DNA of 64,000 bases, taken from NCBI GenBank assembly GCA_937920345.1, contig CALGVA010000031.1, forward strand, positions 51,520 through 115,519, written 5' to 3'. The notes beneath the pieces are model-generated. The model was not told where the DNA came from and did not search any database. It was given only the letters and a program-made list of their open reading frames with translations. Positions within the stretch are counted from its first letter, which is position 1; each line of letters starts with the position of its first letter. Below are positions 42,929 through 52,804 of this stretch, piece after piece. The position numbers and the translations under genes were made by a program. The stretch is from an uncultured Lachnospiraceae bacterium (GTDB taxonomy: Bacteria > Bacillota > Clostridia > Lachnospirales > Lachnospiraceae).

Positions 42929-43996
42929 TTACTGCTGTCTGCTCTTATATTCCACACAGCTCATCCCCGCGATCTCCTGCAGGTCAGCATCCATCATCAT
43001 AGCGACAAGTCTCTTGAAATCGACATCTCTTTTCCAGCCGAGCTCCCGCTCCGCCTTCTCGCAGTTGCCCCAGAGGAACTCCACCTCCGCCGGGCGGTAA
43101 AATTCCGGATTCACATCTACCAGCAGCTTTCCGCTTGCGGCATCATATCCTTTCTCGTTCACGCCCTCTCCCTCCCAGCGAACCGCAATTCCAAGCTCGC
43201 CGAAAGCCGCCTCAACAAACTCCCTGACCGTATGCGTCTCATTTGTGGCCAGCACATAATCATCGGCCTTGTCCTGCTGCAGCATAAGCCACATGCCTTT
43301 TACATAATCCCCTGCAAATCCCCAGTCACGTTTCGCATTCATGTTACCCAGAGACAACTTATCCTGTTTCCCCGCGATCATATTTGCAATCGCCAGCGTG
43401 ATTTTTCTTGTAACAAAATTCTCGCCGCGCCTCGGCGATTCATGGTTGAACAGAATACCGTTACATGCATACATATTATAAGATTCCCTGTAGTTCACGG
43501 TGATCCAGTAAGAGTACAGCTTTGCCGCGCCGTAAGGACTCTTCGGATAAAAAGGTGTCTTCTCGCTCTGGGGCGCCGTCTCCGGGATGCCGCCAAAAAG
43601 TTCGGATGTGGATGCCTGATAGAACCTGCATGTCCCGCCGTTGACGCGAATCGCCTCAAGCAGTTTCAATGTGCTCACACCCGTCGCCTCCGCCGTGTAC
43701 TCCGGCACGTCAAAAGACACGCCGACGTGGGACTGCGCCGCCAGATTGTACACTTCCGTCGGACGAATCTCCGCGATCAGGCGCATAAGGTTACTGGAAT
43801 CTGTTGTATCTGCAAAATGCAGAAAAAATTTTACCTTGTTATATTCGGAATTGATCAGATGATCGATTCTTCCTGTGTTGGAAATACTGTGTCTTCGGAT
43901 CAGTCCGTGCACCTCATATCCCTTCTCCAATAAGAACTCTGCCAGATAAGAACCGTCCTGTCCCGTGATACCTGTGATTAAAGCTGTTTTTTGCAT
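42929..43996 (-). CDS. gmd: GDP-mannose 4,6-dehydratase
   Basis: The first step of GDP-fucose synthesis, an NADP-dependent dehydratase. It has ALITGITGQDGSYLAEFLLE at the N-terminus, HGLIRRHSISNTGRIDHL, NLAAQSHVGVSFDVPEYTA, the catalytic STSELFG and SPYGAAKLYSYW (Tyr-x3-Lys), NHESPRRGENFVTRK and NMNAKRDWGFAGDYVKGMW. All are highly conserved in Gmd, and the length of 355 is normal. GGAAAGGAAAT lies before the ATG. It acts with fcl two genes downstream. The source of GDP-mannose is not in the window. Confidence 0.95.
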   Translation of the reverse strand: MQKTALITGITGQDGSYLAEFLLEKGYEVHGLIRRHSISNTGRIDHLINSEYNKVKFFLHFADTTDSSNLMRLIAEIRPTEVYNLAAQSHVGVSFDVPEYTAEATGVSTLKLLEAIRVNGGTCRFYQASTSELFGGIPETAPQSEKTPFYPKSPYGAAKLYSYWITVNYRESYNMYACNGILFNHESPRRGENFVTRKITLAIANMIAGKQDKLSLGNMNAKRDWGFAGDYVKGMWLMLQQDKADDYVLATNETHTVREFVEAAFGELGIAVRWEGEGVNEKGYDAASGKLLVDVNPEFYRPAEVEFLWGNCEKAERELGWKRDVDFKRLVAMMMDADLQEIAGMSCVEYKSRQQ

Positions 43997-44040
43997 ATTT
44001 GAATATTTCCTTTCCGCTCATAGCAAATCTGTCAATGTTA

Positions 44041-44070
44041 TATATACTGGTGCTGCTTGTTGTCATGCAA
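44041..44070 (-). promoter_or_regulatory. Possible promoter of gmd
   Basis: On the minus strand TTGCAT (44065-44070), 18 bases, TATATA (44041-44046). It lies in the 122-base gap between rfbD and gmd; the spacing is slightly long. Confidence 0.45.
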
Positions 44071-44118
44071 ATCATAACCGGCTGCATTCTCTCATAATAT
44101 TATACCCTGTATCGTTTG

Positions 44119-44964
44119 TCAGGGCATCTCCCGCAAATATTCCGCGATCGCATCATGCCAGTCCGCAAACATGAAGTCTGTCGTCATCTTAAACATATAA
44201 TTTTCCAGAATCGAGTAAGCCGGACGCTTCACCGCCGCACCGTACTCTTCCGAAGTAATTCCTTCCACAACGGTATCTTTACCGGCAATTCTGAATATCT
44301 CCTCGGTAAACTGTGCCCAGCTGCAATCTCCCTCGCTGGTTCCGTGAAACAGACCGTAGTTATCCGTCGGCAGCAGATAAGCGATCGCTTTCGCCAGTTC
44401 CTTCGCGCTGGTAGGCGATCCCACCTGATCTCTCACAACCCTCACCTTATCATTCGTCTCCGCCAGACGAAGCATCGTTTTCACAAAATTCTTACCGTCT
44501 CCGTACAGCCATGCCGTACGCACAATGTAATGCCGGCTGCTGAACTCTTTGACAAACTCCTCTCCCGCAAGCTTCGTTCTGCCGTAAGCGCCCTGCGGTC
44601 CCACCGGATCTGTCTCCCGGTACGGTCTTGTGCCGTTCCCGTCAAATACATAATCCGTAGAAACATGCATGAGCTTCGCGCCCGTCTCCGTGGCGGCAAT
44701 GCTTAAATTCCTGGCCCCGACAGCATTGATCCGGAACGCGAGGTCTTCCTCGTTCTCGCATGCCTCCACTGCCGTATAAGCTGCGCAGTTAATGATCGCA
44801 TAAGGCTGTATGTTCCGTACAAACTCCATAACACGATCAACTCTGGTGATATCCAGTTCACCGACATCCGTGTTGATCAGTTCATATTCTGTGCTCCCCG
44901 CATACTGTAAATTAATGGCACGTCCCAACTGTCCATTGGCGCCTGTCACAATAATTTTCTTCAT
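44119..44964 (-). CDS. rfbD: dTDP-4-dehydrorhamnose reductase (RmlD/RfbD)
   Basis: The last step of dTDP-L-rhamnose synthesis. It shows KIIVTGANGQLGRAINLQ, IINCAAYTAVEACENEEDLAF, the STDYVFDGNG motif, YGRTKLAGEEF (Tyr-x3-Lys), RTAWLYGDGKNFVKTML and VRDQVGSPTSAKELA. All are standard for RmlD. The ATG at 44964 is chosen because GGAGGG lies five bases upstream and the conserved fold starts there; the in-frame start at 45027 would lie inside the -35 box. No rmlA, rmlB or rmlC is in the window, so the other steps must be encoded elsewhere. It is the first gene of the polysaccharide region. Confidence 0.93.
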   Translation of the reverse strand: MKKIIVTGANGQLGRAINLQYAGSTEYELINTDVGELDITRVDRVMEFVRNIQPYAIINCAAYTAVEACENEEDLAFRINAVGARNLSIAATETGAKLMHVSTDYVFDGNGTRPYRETDPVGPQGAYGRTKLAGEEFVKEFSSRHYIVRTAWLYGDGKNFVKTMLRLAETNDKVRVVRDQVGSPTSAKELAKAIAYLLPTDNYGLFHGTSEGDCSWAQFTEEIFRIAGKDTVVEGITSEEYGAAVKRPAYSILENYMFKMTTDFMFADWHDAIAEYLREMP

Positions 44965-44998
44965 GCTTCCCTCCGTGTAAGAACAATTGCTGCTTTTT

Positions 44999-45027
44999 AT
45001 AATACAACCATTGGTAAAAATATGCAA
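44999..45027 (-). promoter_or_regulatory. Promoter of rfbD and the sugar-nucleotide unit
   Basis: On the minus strand TTGCAT (45022-45027), 17 bases and TATTAT (44999-45004), with the rfbD ATG about 30 bases past the likely start point. Confidence 0.7.
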
Positions 45028-45167
45028 ATTATAATCTCTTTTTTATACAATTTCGCAAAGTCAGGTGAAAAACCGGCATAGGAAACCGACGCAGCGCGAC
45101 TATACATATTCCCAAACTTTCTGTAATAATTTCTTAACATTTTGTGGACTTTTTCCGTTTTTTCCTA

Positions 45168-45196
45168 GTGACTCTCCTATTTGCTTATGATATACT
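45168..45196 (+). promoter_or_regulatory. Promoter of the DUF3048 lipoprotein gene
   Basis: GTGACT (45168-45173), 17 bases, TATACT (45191-45196), with TG one base before the -10 (extended -10). The leader is about 40 bases. Confidence 0.68.
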
Positions 45197-45244
45197 AGGA
45201 ACAGTTGGGTTATTCCCGAAATGATAAGAAAGAGAGGATTAGAA

Positions 45245-46399
45245 ATGAGAAAAATACAAGTACTTTTGCTTGTAGCTTTATCTTCTACTCTTCTATTTGG
45301 TTGTGGAAAAGAAAAAGAGGTTGCAGAACCTGTTGTTGAACAAGTGATCGACGACATTGTCGAGCCGGAAGTAGAAGAAGAGCCAGAAGAAGAGTCAGAA
45401 GAAGTCGGTGAGGACATTCCGCCGGAACCTGGAATGGTCCGCAGCCGTATTACAAATGAGTGGATCAAAGAAGAAATAAATGATACGCGACCGATCACCG
45501 TCATGATCCCCAACACTAAAACCGCGGCACAGTACGGAATATCTAACGCAGATGTCCTGTATGAATGCAATGTGGAGGGAAGTATTACCAGACTGATGGG
45601 ACTTTTTCAGGACTGGACCAATTTTGACAGACTCGGTAATGTGAGAAGCTGCCGTGATTACTACGTATACTGGTCGTTTGAATGGGACGCTTTCTATGTC
45701 CACTTCGGCGGTCCGTTCTACATAGACGAAGTCATCAACCGCAAAGATACGGAGGATATCGACGGTCTGTCCAGCAGCAATTTCTGGCGTGCGAAAGACA
45801 CAAGCAACTCTACCGATAACGCTTATGTCGATACAAAAGGGCTTCTCGCAGATATCAGCAAGCTCGGTTATGATCTGGAGTATCGTGACGGTTATTCGGA
45901 CGAGCAGCATTACAGGTTTGCTCCTGCGGGTGCGCCCAATACACTGGAGCAGTACAGCAATGCCATTACCGCGAATAAGGTGGACATGTCTCCCACCTAT
46001 CCTGTTACAAACTGCTACTTCATATATAATTCCGAGACCGGTCTGTATGACAGATTCCAGCACCTGTCCGGAGAGGCGGACGGTCCTCACGTAGATAAAG
46101 CGAACGGAAAACAGCTTGCCTTTAAGAATATTCTCATTCAGAATACTTATTATGAAGTGCGTGACCAGAAAGGTTATCTCGCATTCCAGTGTCATGACAC
46201 CACAAGAGACGGATGGTTCTTCACTAACGGCAGAGGAATCCATGTAAACTGGAAGAAAACTTCGGACTATGGCGCTACCAGATATTATGACGATGACGGA
46301 AACGAAATTGAATTAAACACCGGTAAAACCATGGTATGTATCGTAGAAGACGGCGATTCCTTCCTCGTGGATAACGAGAAGGTCGGTTCTGCGAACTGA
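45245..46399 (+). CDS. DUF3048 family lipoprotein (YerB-like)
   Basis: The start at 45245 has GAGG seven bases upstream. A lipoprotein signal follows: KIQVLLLVALSSTLLFGC, with the lipidated cysteine at about residue 20. Next is an acidic linker rich in Glu (about residues 24-60), then a DUF3048 domain with RPITVMIPNTKTAAQYGIS, ADVLYECNVEGSITRLMGLF, LGNVRSCRDYYVYWS and a C-terminal half ending in GKTMVCIVEDGDS. These proteins sit on the outer face of the membrane. The family's biochemical role is not established to my knowledge. It is divergent from rfbD and convergent with the large surface protein, separated from the latter by a two-way terminator. Confidence 0.9.
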   Translation: MRKIQVLLLVALSSTLLFGCGKEKEVAEPVVEQVIDDIVEPEVEEEPEEESEEVGEDIPPEPGMVRSRITNEWIKEEINDTRPITVMIPNTKTAAQYGISNADVLYECNVEGSITRLMGLFQDWTNFDRLGNVRSCRDYYVYWSFEWDAFYVHFGGPFYIDEVINRKDTEDIDGLSSSNFWRAKDTSNSTDNAYVDTKGLLADISKLGYDLEYRDGYSDEQHYRFAPAGAPNTLEQYSNAITANKVDMSPTYPVTNCYFIYNSETGLYDRFQHLSGEADGPHVDKANGKQLAFKNILIQNTYYEVRDQKGYLAFQCHDTTRDGWFFTNGRGIHVNWKKTSDYGATRYYDDDGNEIELNTGKTMVCIVEDGDSFLVDNEKVGSAN

Positions 46400-46451
46400 T
46401 CCGGTTTTAACGTTTCATCTCAGTCTCTGTTATAATTAATCATATAAAAGC

Positions 46452-46489
46452 AAACGGGTAAGATTGACGTTCCTGTCTCTTACCCGTTT
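46452..46489. terminator. Bidirectional terminator
   Basis: Perfect 12-base arms AAACGGGTAAGA (46452-46463) and TCTTACCCGTTT (46478-46489) with a 14-base loop, between two convergent genes. T-rich tracts on both sides let it serve both. Confidence 0.85.
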
Positions 46490-46557
46490 AATTTTGCCTT
46501 TTCAGTTTTTTCTCTGCACCTTTTCAAAATGCCCGACCGGATATTCTCCCTGCCTTA

Positions 46558-49500
46558 CTAGCGTTTCACCGTGACTTTGATACTGGTCTTCACGTCTCTG
46601 TTGATGCCGTCTCTTCCCCTGAGCTGCACCGTAACAGGTATGGTGTAGGTCTTACCCTTTGCGCCCGTAACAGCCAGTACGCCGTCTCTGTCCTTAATGC
46701 TTACGGACAGATCACATTGATAACTCCAATCGGTACCAACTTTCGTCACCTCGATATCAGGCTTGCCGTCCTTATTGCAGTCCAGACTGCCGTATGCGCT
46801 TCTGATCTGATGATTATAAAAATATGACGAACCACCCGCTTCTTTGTATTGCGGTGTCACCAGTCCGTAGGTTCTGCTCACATTGTCCGCCGATGCATAC
46901 AGCGTCTGGTTATTGCCTGTAATCTTCACCTTGGGGGCTGAATGCTTCGGCTTCACGTTAAACGGCTCGCTGACCACCTGGAAAGTACTTCCGTCCGCCA
47001 TTTTAATTGTATACCGCATGTACAGCTTATAGTTTATGCCTGCCCGCAGCTTGTTGCCGTTATGATTCAGACTGCCGCCGGCTGTCCCGCTATTCCGTGT
47101 AAACCAGAAATAATTACTGTAATTACCGGTCAGTTCCATCTTCTCTACCTTATAATCATTACCGATATTACGAAATGTCGTGCTGAGGATAATCCGGTTC
47201 ATCATCTGCACCTGTCCCGCATAGTTGGGCTGCGCTCTCGTCAGATCCAGCGTTCCCTTCGTCTTAACCTTTGCCGTGATTGTCTTATTGATGATCTGCA
47301 CATTCAGCGTCATGGCATTACCAGCCTTCCGCTCGCCCTTCACATCTCTGTAATAAGGCACTACCTTATAGGCATACGTTCCTGCCGGAAGCACACTGCG
47401 CATTCCTTTCCCCTCTACGGTTTCTTTTTCTTTCGTAGGTCTTATCGTAATTTTAGCGCCGACACGCCTGATGGTCAGCAGATCCTCGTCCAGAAGCTTT
47501 CTTGCCCCGGCGCTCTTACCTGTGATCACAATATCCTCATATTGGGTAGCAGAAGAGACCACATCCTTCAAGCGCACCTCCGTAACAGCCTCGCTTAGCC
47601 GGTTCGTATTAAACACGATCCGGGGCGTAGTCAGATACGCTTTCGGCATACCGAGTTTAATCGTGTGGACCGCCTGAAGCGGCTCCCGCCAGCCTTTTGC
47701 CTCCACCGTAAATGTGAGCTTTTCACTGGTCTTCTTATCATCTGTCCTGTCTCTTACATAATAAAACCGGAAGGAATCACTGAAATTGCTCATATTAATG
47801 TCTACATTGCTGCTGTCGCATTTCACCACATGATAATACGTTTCCTTGTCTCTTCCTTCAGGATCATAATATGTCACGCATGCATCCGTCTTATTGTAGA
47901 ATTTAAAAGTACCCCACATGGTATATGCATCGGGACTCATAGCCTCTGAAGACGCTTTGGTCACAAGCACCGGTTTCTTATACACGTATTTAATGGAAGT
48001 CTTGACCGTAAACGGTTCTCTGTAGCCCGCCAGTGTGATTTGCAGACTGCCTTTCAACACATCGGGATTTACAGGCTTATTCTTCTGATTCAGCTGAATT
48101 TCCCTCTGTTCGAACGAGGTAAAGGGCAGGCCGCCTGACGAATAGATCGATATCCCCTTGCTTTCCGGTCCGAAGCCCTGGTCGCTTTCTCCCGCCTGGC
48201 TCTCCCATCTCGTCTCCTTGATGTCCTTATGCCCCACCGGTACATCCAGCCAGAACTCGGCTGCCGAATGCCTGTAGAAAAGATTAACCGTCTTCTTCTG
48301 CTTTACCGCCACCTTCGGCTGTTTCTCCACCAGCGATATCCGCAGCGGATATTCGTAGGTCTTTCCTGCAGACGTTTCGATCAGCAAAGTACGCTGCAGT
48401 TCTCCTGGTTCCAGTCCTTCATCCGGACATATGATCCACTCATAATTACCGCAGTCATACAGCGTCAATCCATTGTTCCCGTGATCCGCCGCCTCCTTTT
48501 CATACAAAAGCACATTCTGAATCTTTTCCCCGTACACCGGCAGAATCTCCAGTACGCCGGAGAAATCCCGCGCCAGTTTTCTACCGGCCTCCTGTGTATA
48601 ATCATATACCGTATTAACCTTGATCTTGGAAATATTGACCCTCGGCTCATGGTTCCGGATCTCGACCCGCATCGGTGCACTGACGCCGGATATATCTTTT
48701 GCCACAGCCGTAAGCGTCGCATGTCCTTCACCTTTCAGGGATACCGTGACCGTATGCGTATCCCTGGATACGCTTAACGCAGCCACTTTCTTATCTGAAC
48801 TCTTCCACGTAAGCTTTGTGTCCAGTTCCTGCCCGGTTCTGCCCTTCACCGCTGCATGAATGACAAATGTATCCGGAGCATTCCCGTCAACCGCACCCGT
48901 GCCTGCCGACAGGCCTGTACCGTCCTTTCCGAGCAGTTCTGCATCAATCGCGACCCTGTTATTTCGCTGATCATATGAGAGACCCTCCTGTTCCCCCAGA
49001 TCCGGCGTCAGTTCAATGCTCTTCGCCAGCGGGTCCTTCACTGCCCTGATCTTATAGGTTGTCCTAAATACCGCTTTGGTATTGCTGTTTATATCCTTAA
49101 CAGTAAGCGTCGGTCTTAAAGTATAAGTCCCCGGCCGTGTTGCCCTGACCTTGAAATCATAATGGTCATGACCGCTGTTCGTCACATGGCTTCCCATGTC
49201 GATCTGCAGTCCGGGCACGTCCGGCAGCGTCCATTCATGCTGATACCGGCTGGACTCTCCAAGATACGGATTATAGGTTCCGTAATACTCTGCCTGCAGC
49301 TTCAGTGACATCGTGTCGCCGTTTTCCTCTTCGTCGGCGCTCACTTCTACGACGCCTTCGTGTCCGTCATCCGTGACGGACATCCCCGTCACTTCACCCA
49401 TATAAACATCTACCCTGCACCTGCGCGGATAGCTGCCATCCTGCCGGCAGACCATATAGAAAGGATACGCCGTACTCTCTCCTGCCGCTCCGTTTACAAC

Positions 49501-52500
49501 AAGCCGTGTCTCGGGATATTCCCACTCCCAGCCTTCCAGCGGACATTCCAGATCACCCAGTTTCTTATGAATATTCGTAATCGCAAAGCAGGAATACGTT
49601 TTGTTGATCTCCGGAATCTGCGTCACGGTAATGGGAATGCGGAGGGGATCCTTCATAGACCATGTACCGTCATTCTTGTTTTTCGGTTCCACCATAAGTA
49701 CCGTCTCGCCGGGCTTGACCGCACTGATCCATCCAAGCGCATCCACCGTAGCAATCTGCGTATCTTCTATCGTCCACAAAAAGAGTTCGGGATCATACTT
49801 TTCTCCGGAACTGATCTCTCCCTCCACCTTGTATTTGATATCCGGCGCGCAGACGATCTTATAGCCATCCCCGTTCTCAACCGCCGGATAATCCTTATCG
49901 GCAGAAGTAATTCCGGTAACAGAAAACCGCCTGCCCGGCGGCAGTGTCGTCCATGTGACGTAAGACTTCCAGCCCTCCGGAACACCTTTCTGTTTAAAGA
50001 AAAGCTTCGTGGTCCCCATATAATTCGCCTGCGGCACACCGTCTTTCAAAGTGACGACGCTCTCACTGCCTGATTCTATCGTATACGCATCTTCCGGCAC
50101 CACCGTCTCGCTTCCGTCCGCATTGATGCTGTACAGTACAAGCTTCCCGTCAAGCGGCTGCCTCTTCGGCACCTTAATCAGATTATCCTCCAGCGGTACG
50201 GCCTGATCACTGCCCGCCTCCTGATAGCGAACCTGATAATTCACCACCTTAATCAGACATTCCCCTGTAACCGTCTCTGTCTCATCATCAGCAGGCACAC
50301 TTTCCACCGTGAATACCGCCTCGCCGGGTTCGAGTGCCCTGATCCTGTATCCGGAAGAAGTACTGTCCGTATCCGCCACATTCTTATTACTGCAGCTGGC
50401 GTTGAATATTCTTCTTGCATCCGCAGGCTCCGCCAGCACCTCCACTTCCTGCCAGCCATACCCCTCTTCATCCGGAAAAGCAGTATTCAGATAGAGCACA
50501 GCGGGATCAAGGGTAATTCTGGTAACAGAAACCGCCTCCGGCACCTGAATCTTCCCCGTCAGCTTCCAGCCTTCTTTTGTCACAAAATCCGGGTCCACAC
50601 GATATCCGTCCTGCGAAAGCACTATGGCATATTCATATGTGGAGCCTCTTTTGAATTCATAATTCGTGTATTTCACGGTCTGCGTGATGGACTGTGTCAT
50701 CACCTTGTCCATATAGACCCACATGGGCGGCTCTGTCCCGCCCACTTCCCTGCGATAGAAAATAATGTAGGTGTACTCCCGCTCTACATTGTCATTCAGA
50801 CGCACCTGAAATGTCACTTTAGCGTCAACTGCAGAAGTTGCGGTGTCAATGCTCGCTTCCGCGTCCGACAGTGTGCGATAGTCCGGCGGCGTCCGGAAAG
50901 ATACACGGACATACTCCGCCATATTATTTTCATCCCGCAGGGAAAGTTCATACTCCGTATTTTCATTCAGCATCCATAGATCCAGCACATTGCTGTATTT
51001 ATTAGCGGAAGTAAACTGCACCCCGGTAACGCTGTCTAATACAAAATCAGATTTACCCGCTTTCCTGAGATAAGGGTAGAGACTGACCTGTCTGGAACTG
51101 TTTGCCTGCATATTGACCACGTCCTCCGCGGCCAGGGTAACACGATATCTCCAGTGTTCATGCCCTTCTATCGTCGGCTTCATTTCCACCGTTGAAGTTC
51201 CTGTACGAATAGTCTCATACAACACTGCAGCCGGCTGCGCAGAATCCTGCGCTTCCTCCACCTGCCAGACGAGAGAATATTCCGTATCCGGATGCAGCCA
51301 TATGCCGCTGTAATCCGCTGTACACACCGTCGCCTGATAGTTGTTTTGGGCCGTCAATACAAGCTGATCGTCCGTAACAATCCCCGGTCCGGGCTCGCCG
51401 CCCTTCGGCGCGTAAGACATTGTCACATAATACGCTTCCGCCAGCGGCTGTTCGTCGTTTGCCTGCACTTTCAGCGTGCGGGTCACATCATATACACCGG
51501 TCGAAGCACTGTCTCCCTCTACATAGCCAAGTGAGATTCCCGTACTTTTTGTAAGCTTCTGTACACATGATTTGCGCACGCCTCCCGCAAACATCTCCAG
51601 CTCATAAGTGCAGCCCGGTATCAGCCCGGATACAGAATGCGAAGCCGCCCCGTCCGCCAGTACGGCAGTGCTCTCACTGTAAGTATTCGCACCGCTGCCC
51701 TGCGGCCTGTAATAGACCCGAACACTCTCAGGTGCAGGCGCACTGTCCTTCTCCCATACAAGCGCATAGTCCAGCTTTGACTCATCCTCATCATTCTGCG
51801 CACAGGTAAAAATGATTTTGTCCGCCTCATAGCAGGCCGCAGGTGTCGTCACTTCGATATTTTCCGATAATTCCACCACTTTTTCGCTGTCTGTATCCTT
51901 ATACTGAACCGCAAGCCTGACCGCATAGACCTCCGCTGCTACAAGCACCGGCGCTTCCACAGTTCTGGTCAGCGTATAGCTTCCGTCTTCTCCCTTTACG
52001 ATAGCCGTCGGCACGTTGTCCTGATCACGCCGCACCCTTCCAAGCGCATCTGTATATTCATATGTAAGGGCGGCAGCAGACACTTCTTCCCCGTATCCTT
52101 CCAGCACAGCCTGCAGCGTCAGCGCGGTAAAGTCCTCCGCAATACTGGCGCTGAACTTATGCTGCTTTTCGGCTTCAACTGTCTGATCCGGCTCAGCCGT
52201 TGTCGTCTTGTCATCTGCATCCGGTCCGGTTTCCGTTTCCTGATCTGAAACTTTATCGGCGTTATCCCGGTCTGTATTGTCCGGATCGATATCGTCGCCG
52301 CTCTGGTCTGCACCGCCGGACTCCTCTTCCGTACTGCCGCCTCCCTGCCCGGTACCCGCACTGCCATCATTCCGGTCTGTATCCACACTGCCATGATCCG
52401 GCTCCGTGTCCTCTTTGCCGTCGTTCCGGTCCGTGTTCACGCCATCATGATTTTCTTCCTGCTCGACACTGTCCGTCGGCAGTTCTGCCGGTAATACGGA

Positions 52501-52626
52501 TATATCATCACCGGCAGAAACACTGCTCTCCACCACCGGTGCCGTTCCCGCCGCATATGCAGCCGCCGGCGTTTCAAACACAAGCATACCGGCCAGTGCA
52601 AATATCATTAATCGTCGCAATACCAT
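46558..52626 (-). CDS. Very large secreted protein with Ig-like (Fn3/Big) domains
   Basis: About 2022 residues. The ATG at 52626 has GAGGGAG upstream and is followed by a signal peptide (MVLRRLMIFALAGMLVFETP, cut near AAAYAAG). A linker of about 120 residues rich in Asp, Glu, Gly and Thr with repeated TDRNDG units comes next. A series of beta-sandwich domains follows. Early ones resemble fibronectin type III (SVRVYYRPQGSG, LIPGCTYELEMFAGG); later ones resemble Big_2 (RITLDPAVLYLN, ALEPGEAVFTVESV; IATVDALGWISAVKPGETVL). No LPxTG motif, SLH domain or C-terminal helix is seen, so anchoring is unclear. Many aromatic and polar repeats suggest an adhesin or structural surface role. Exact domain boundaries need a profile search. 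Confidence 0.82.
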   Translation of the reverse strand: MVLRRLMIFALAGMLVFETPAAAYAAGTAPVVESSVSAGDDISVLPAELPTDSVEQEENHDGVNTDRNDGKEDTEPDHGSVDTDRNDGSAGTGQGGGSTEEESGGADQSGDDIDPDNTDRDNADKVSDQETETGPDADDKTTTAEPDQTVEAEKQHKFSASIAEDFTALTLQAVLEGYGEEVSAAALTYEYTDALGRVRRDQDNVPTAIVKGEDGSYTLTRTVEAPVLVAAEVYAVRLAVQYKDTDSEKVVELSENIEVTTPAACYEADKIIFTCAQNDEDESKLDYALVWEKDSAPAPESVRVYYRPQGSGANTYSESTAVLADGAASHSVSGLIPGCTYELEMFAGGVRKSCVQKLTKSTGISLGYVEGDSASTGVYDVTRTLKVQANDEQPLAEAYYVTMSYAPKGGEPGPGIVTDDQLVLTAQNNYQATVCTADYSGIWLHPDTEYSLVWQVEEAQDSAQPAAVLYETIRTGTSTVEMKPTIEGHEHWRYRVTLAAEDVVNMQANSSRQVSLYPYLRKAGKSDFVLDSVTGVQFTSANKYSNVLDLWMLNENTEYELSLRDENNMAEYVRVSFRTPPDYRTLSDAEASIDTATSAVDAKVTFQVRLNDNVEREYTYIIFYRREVGGTEPPMWVYMDKVMTQSITQTVKYTNYEFKRGSTYEYAIVLSQDGYRVDPDFVTKEGWKLTGKIQVPEAVSVTRITLDPAVLYLNTAFPDEEGYGWQEVEVLAEPADARRIFNASCSNKNVADTDSTSSGYRIRALEPGEAVFTVESVPADDETETVTGECLIKVVNYQVRYQEAGSDQAVPLEDNLIKVPKRQPLDGKLVLYSINADGSETVVPEDAYTIESGSESVVTLKDGVPQANYMGTTKLFFKQKGVPEGWKSYVTWTTLPPGRRFSVTGITSADKDYPAVENGDGYKIVCAPDIKYKVEGEISSGEKYDPELFLWTIEDTQIATVDALGWISAVKPGETVLMVEPKNKNDGTWSMKDPLRIPITVTQIPEINKTYSCFAITNIHKKLGDLECPLEGWEWEYPETRLVVNGAAGESTAYPFYMVCRQDGSYPRRCRVDVYMGEVTGMSVTDDGHEGVVEVSADEEENGDTMSLKLQAEYYGTYNPYLGESSRYQHEWTLPDVPGLQIDMGSHVTNSGHDHYDFKVRATRPGTYTLRPTLTVKDINSNTKAVFRTTYKIRAVKDPLAKSIELTPDLGEQEGLSYDQRNNRVAIDAELLGKDGTGLSAGTGAVDGNAPDTFVIHAAVKGRTGQELDTKLTWKSSDKKVAALSVSRDTHTVTVSLKGEGHATLTAVAKDISGVSAPMRVEIRNHEPRVNISKIKVNTVYDYTQEAGRKLARDFSGVLEILPVYGEKIQNVLLYEKEAADHGNNGLTLYDCGNYEWIICPDEGLEPGELQRTLLIETSAGKTYEYPLRISLVEKQPKVAVKQKKTVNLFYRHSAAEFWLDVPVGHKDIKETRWESQAGESDQGFGPESKGISIYSSGGLPFTSFEQREIQLNQKNKPVNPDVLKGSLQITLAGYREPFTVKTSIKYVYKKPVLVTKASSEAMSPDAYTMWGTFKFYNKTDACVTYYDPEGRDKETYYHVVKCDSSNVDINMSNFSDSFRFYYVRDRTDDKKTSEKLTFTVEAKGWREPLQAVHTIKLGMPKAYLTTPRIVFNTNRLSEAVTEVRLKDVVSSATQYEDIVITGKSAGARKLLDEDLLTIRRVGAKITIRPTKEKETVEGKGMRSVLPAGTYAYKVVPYYRDVKGERKAGNAMTLNVQIINKTITAKVKTKGTLDLTRAQPNYAGQVQMMNRIILSTTFRNIGNDYKVEKMELTGNYSNYFWFTRNSGTAGGSLNHNGNKLRAGINYKLYMRYTIKMADGSTFQVVSEPFNVKPKHSAPKVKITGNNQTLYASADNVSRTYGLVTPQYKEAGGSSYFYNHQIRSAYGSLDCNKDGKPDIEVTKVGTDWSYQCDLSVSIKDRDGVLAVTGAKGKTYTIPVTVQLRGRDGINRDVKTSIKVTVKR

Positions 52627-52686
52627 GTTCTCCCTCTCTTCCGTCAATCCATAAAACAATTTACCATAATAATAAGCACAGATTTG

Positions 52687-52715
52687 ATTATAGGGAGTCC
52701 ATAAATCTATTTACA
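52687..52715 (-). promoter_or_regulatory. Weak candidate promoter of the large surface protein
   Basis: On the minus strand TATAAT (52687-52692) is consensus but the -35 17 bases upstream is poor (TGTAAA, 52710-52715). An activator, or read-through from the ABC transporter genes, is possible. Confidence 0.35.
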
Positions 52716-52804
52716 GTCTTGCAACATAATCGGCATTTCTACAGCACCAACAGCATTGCAGCAGTCAGGGACTTACTTTTGCCTTACTTTTGTACACACT
52801 CATT

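Noticed and set aside
52300..52460. CRISPR-like short repeats in the surface protein gene
   Set aside because: The repetition encodes TDRNDG-type acidic peptide units inside a coding frame; there are no even spacers or cas genes.
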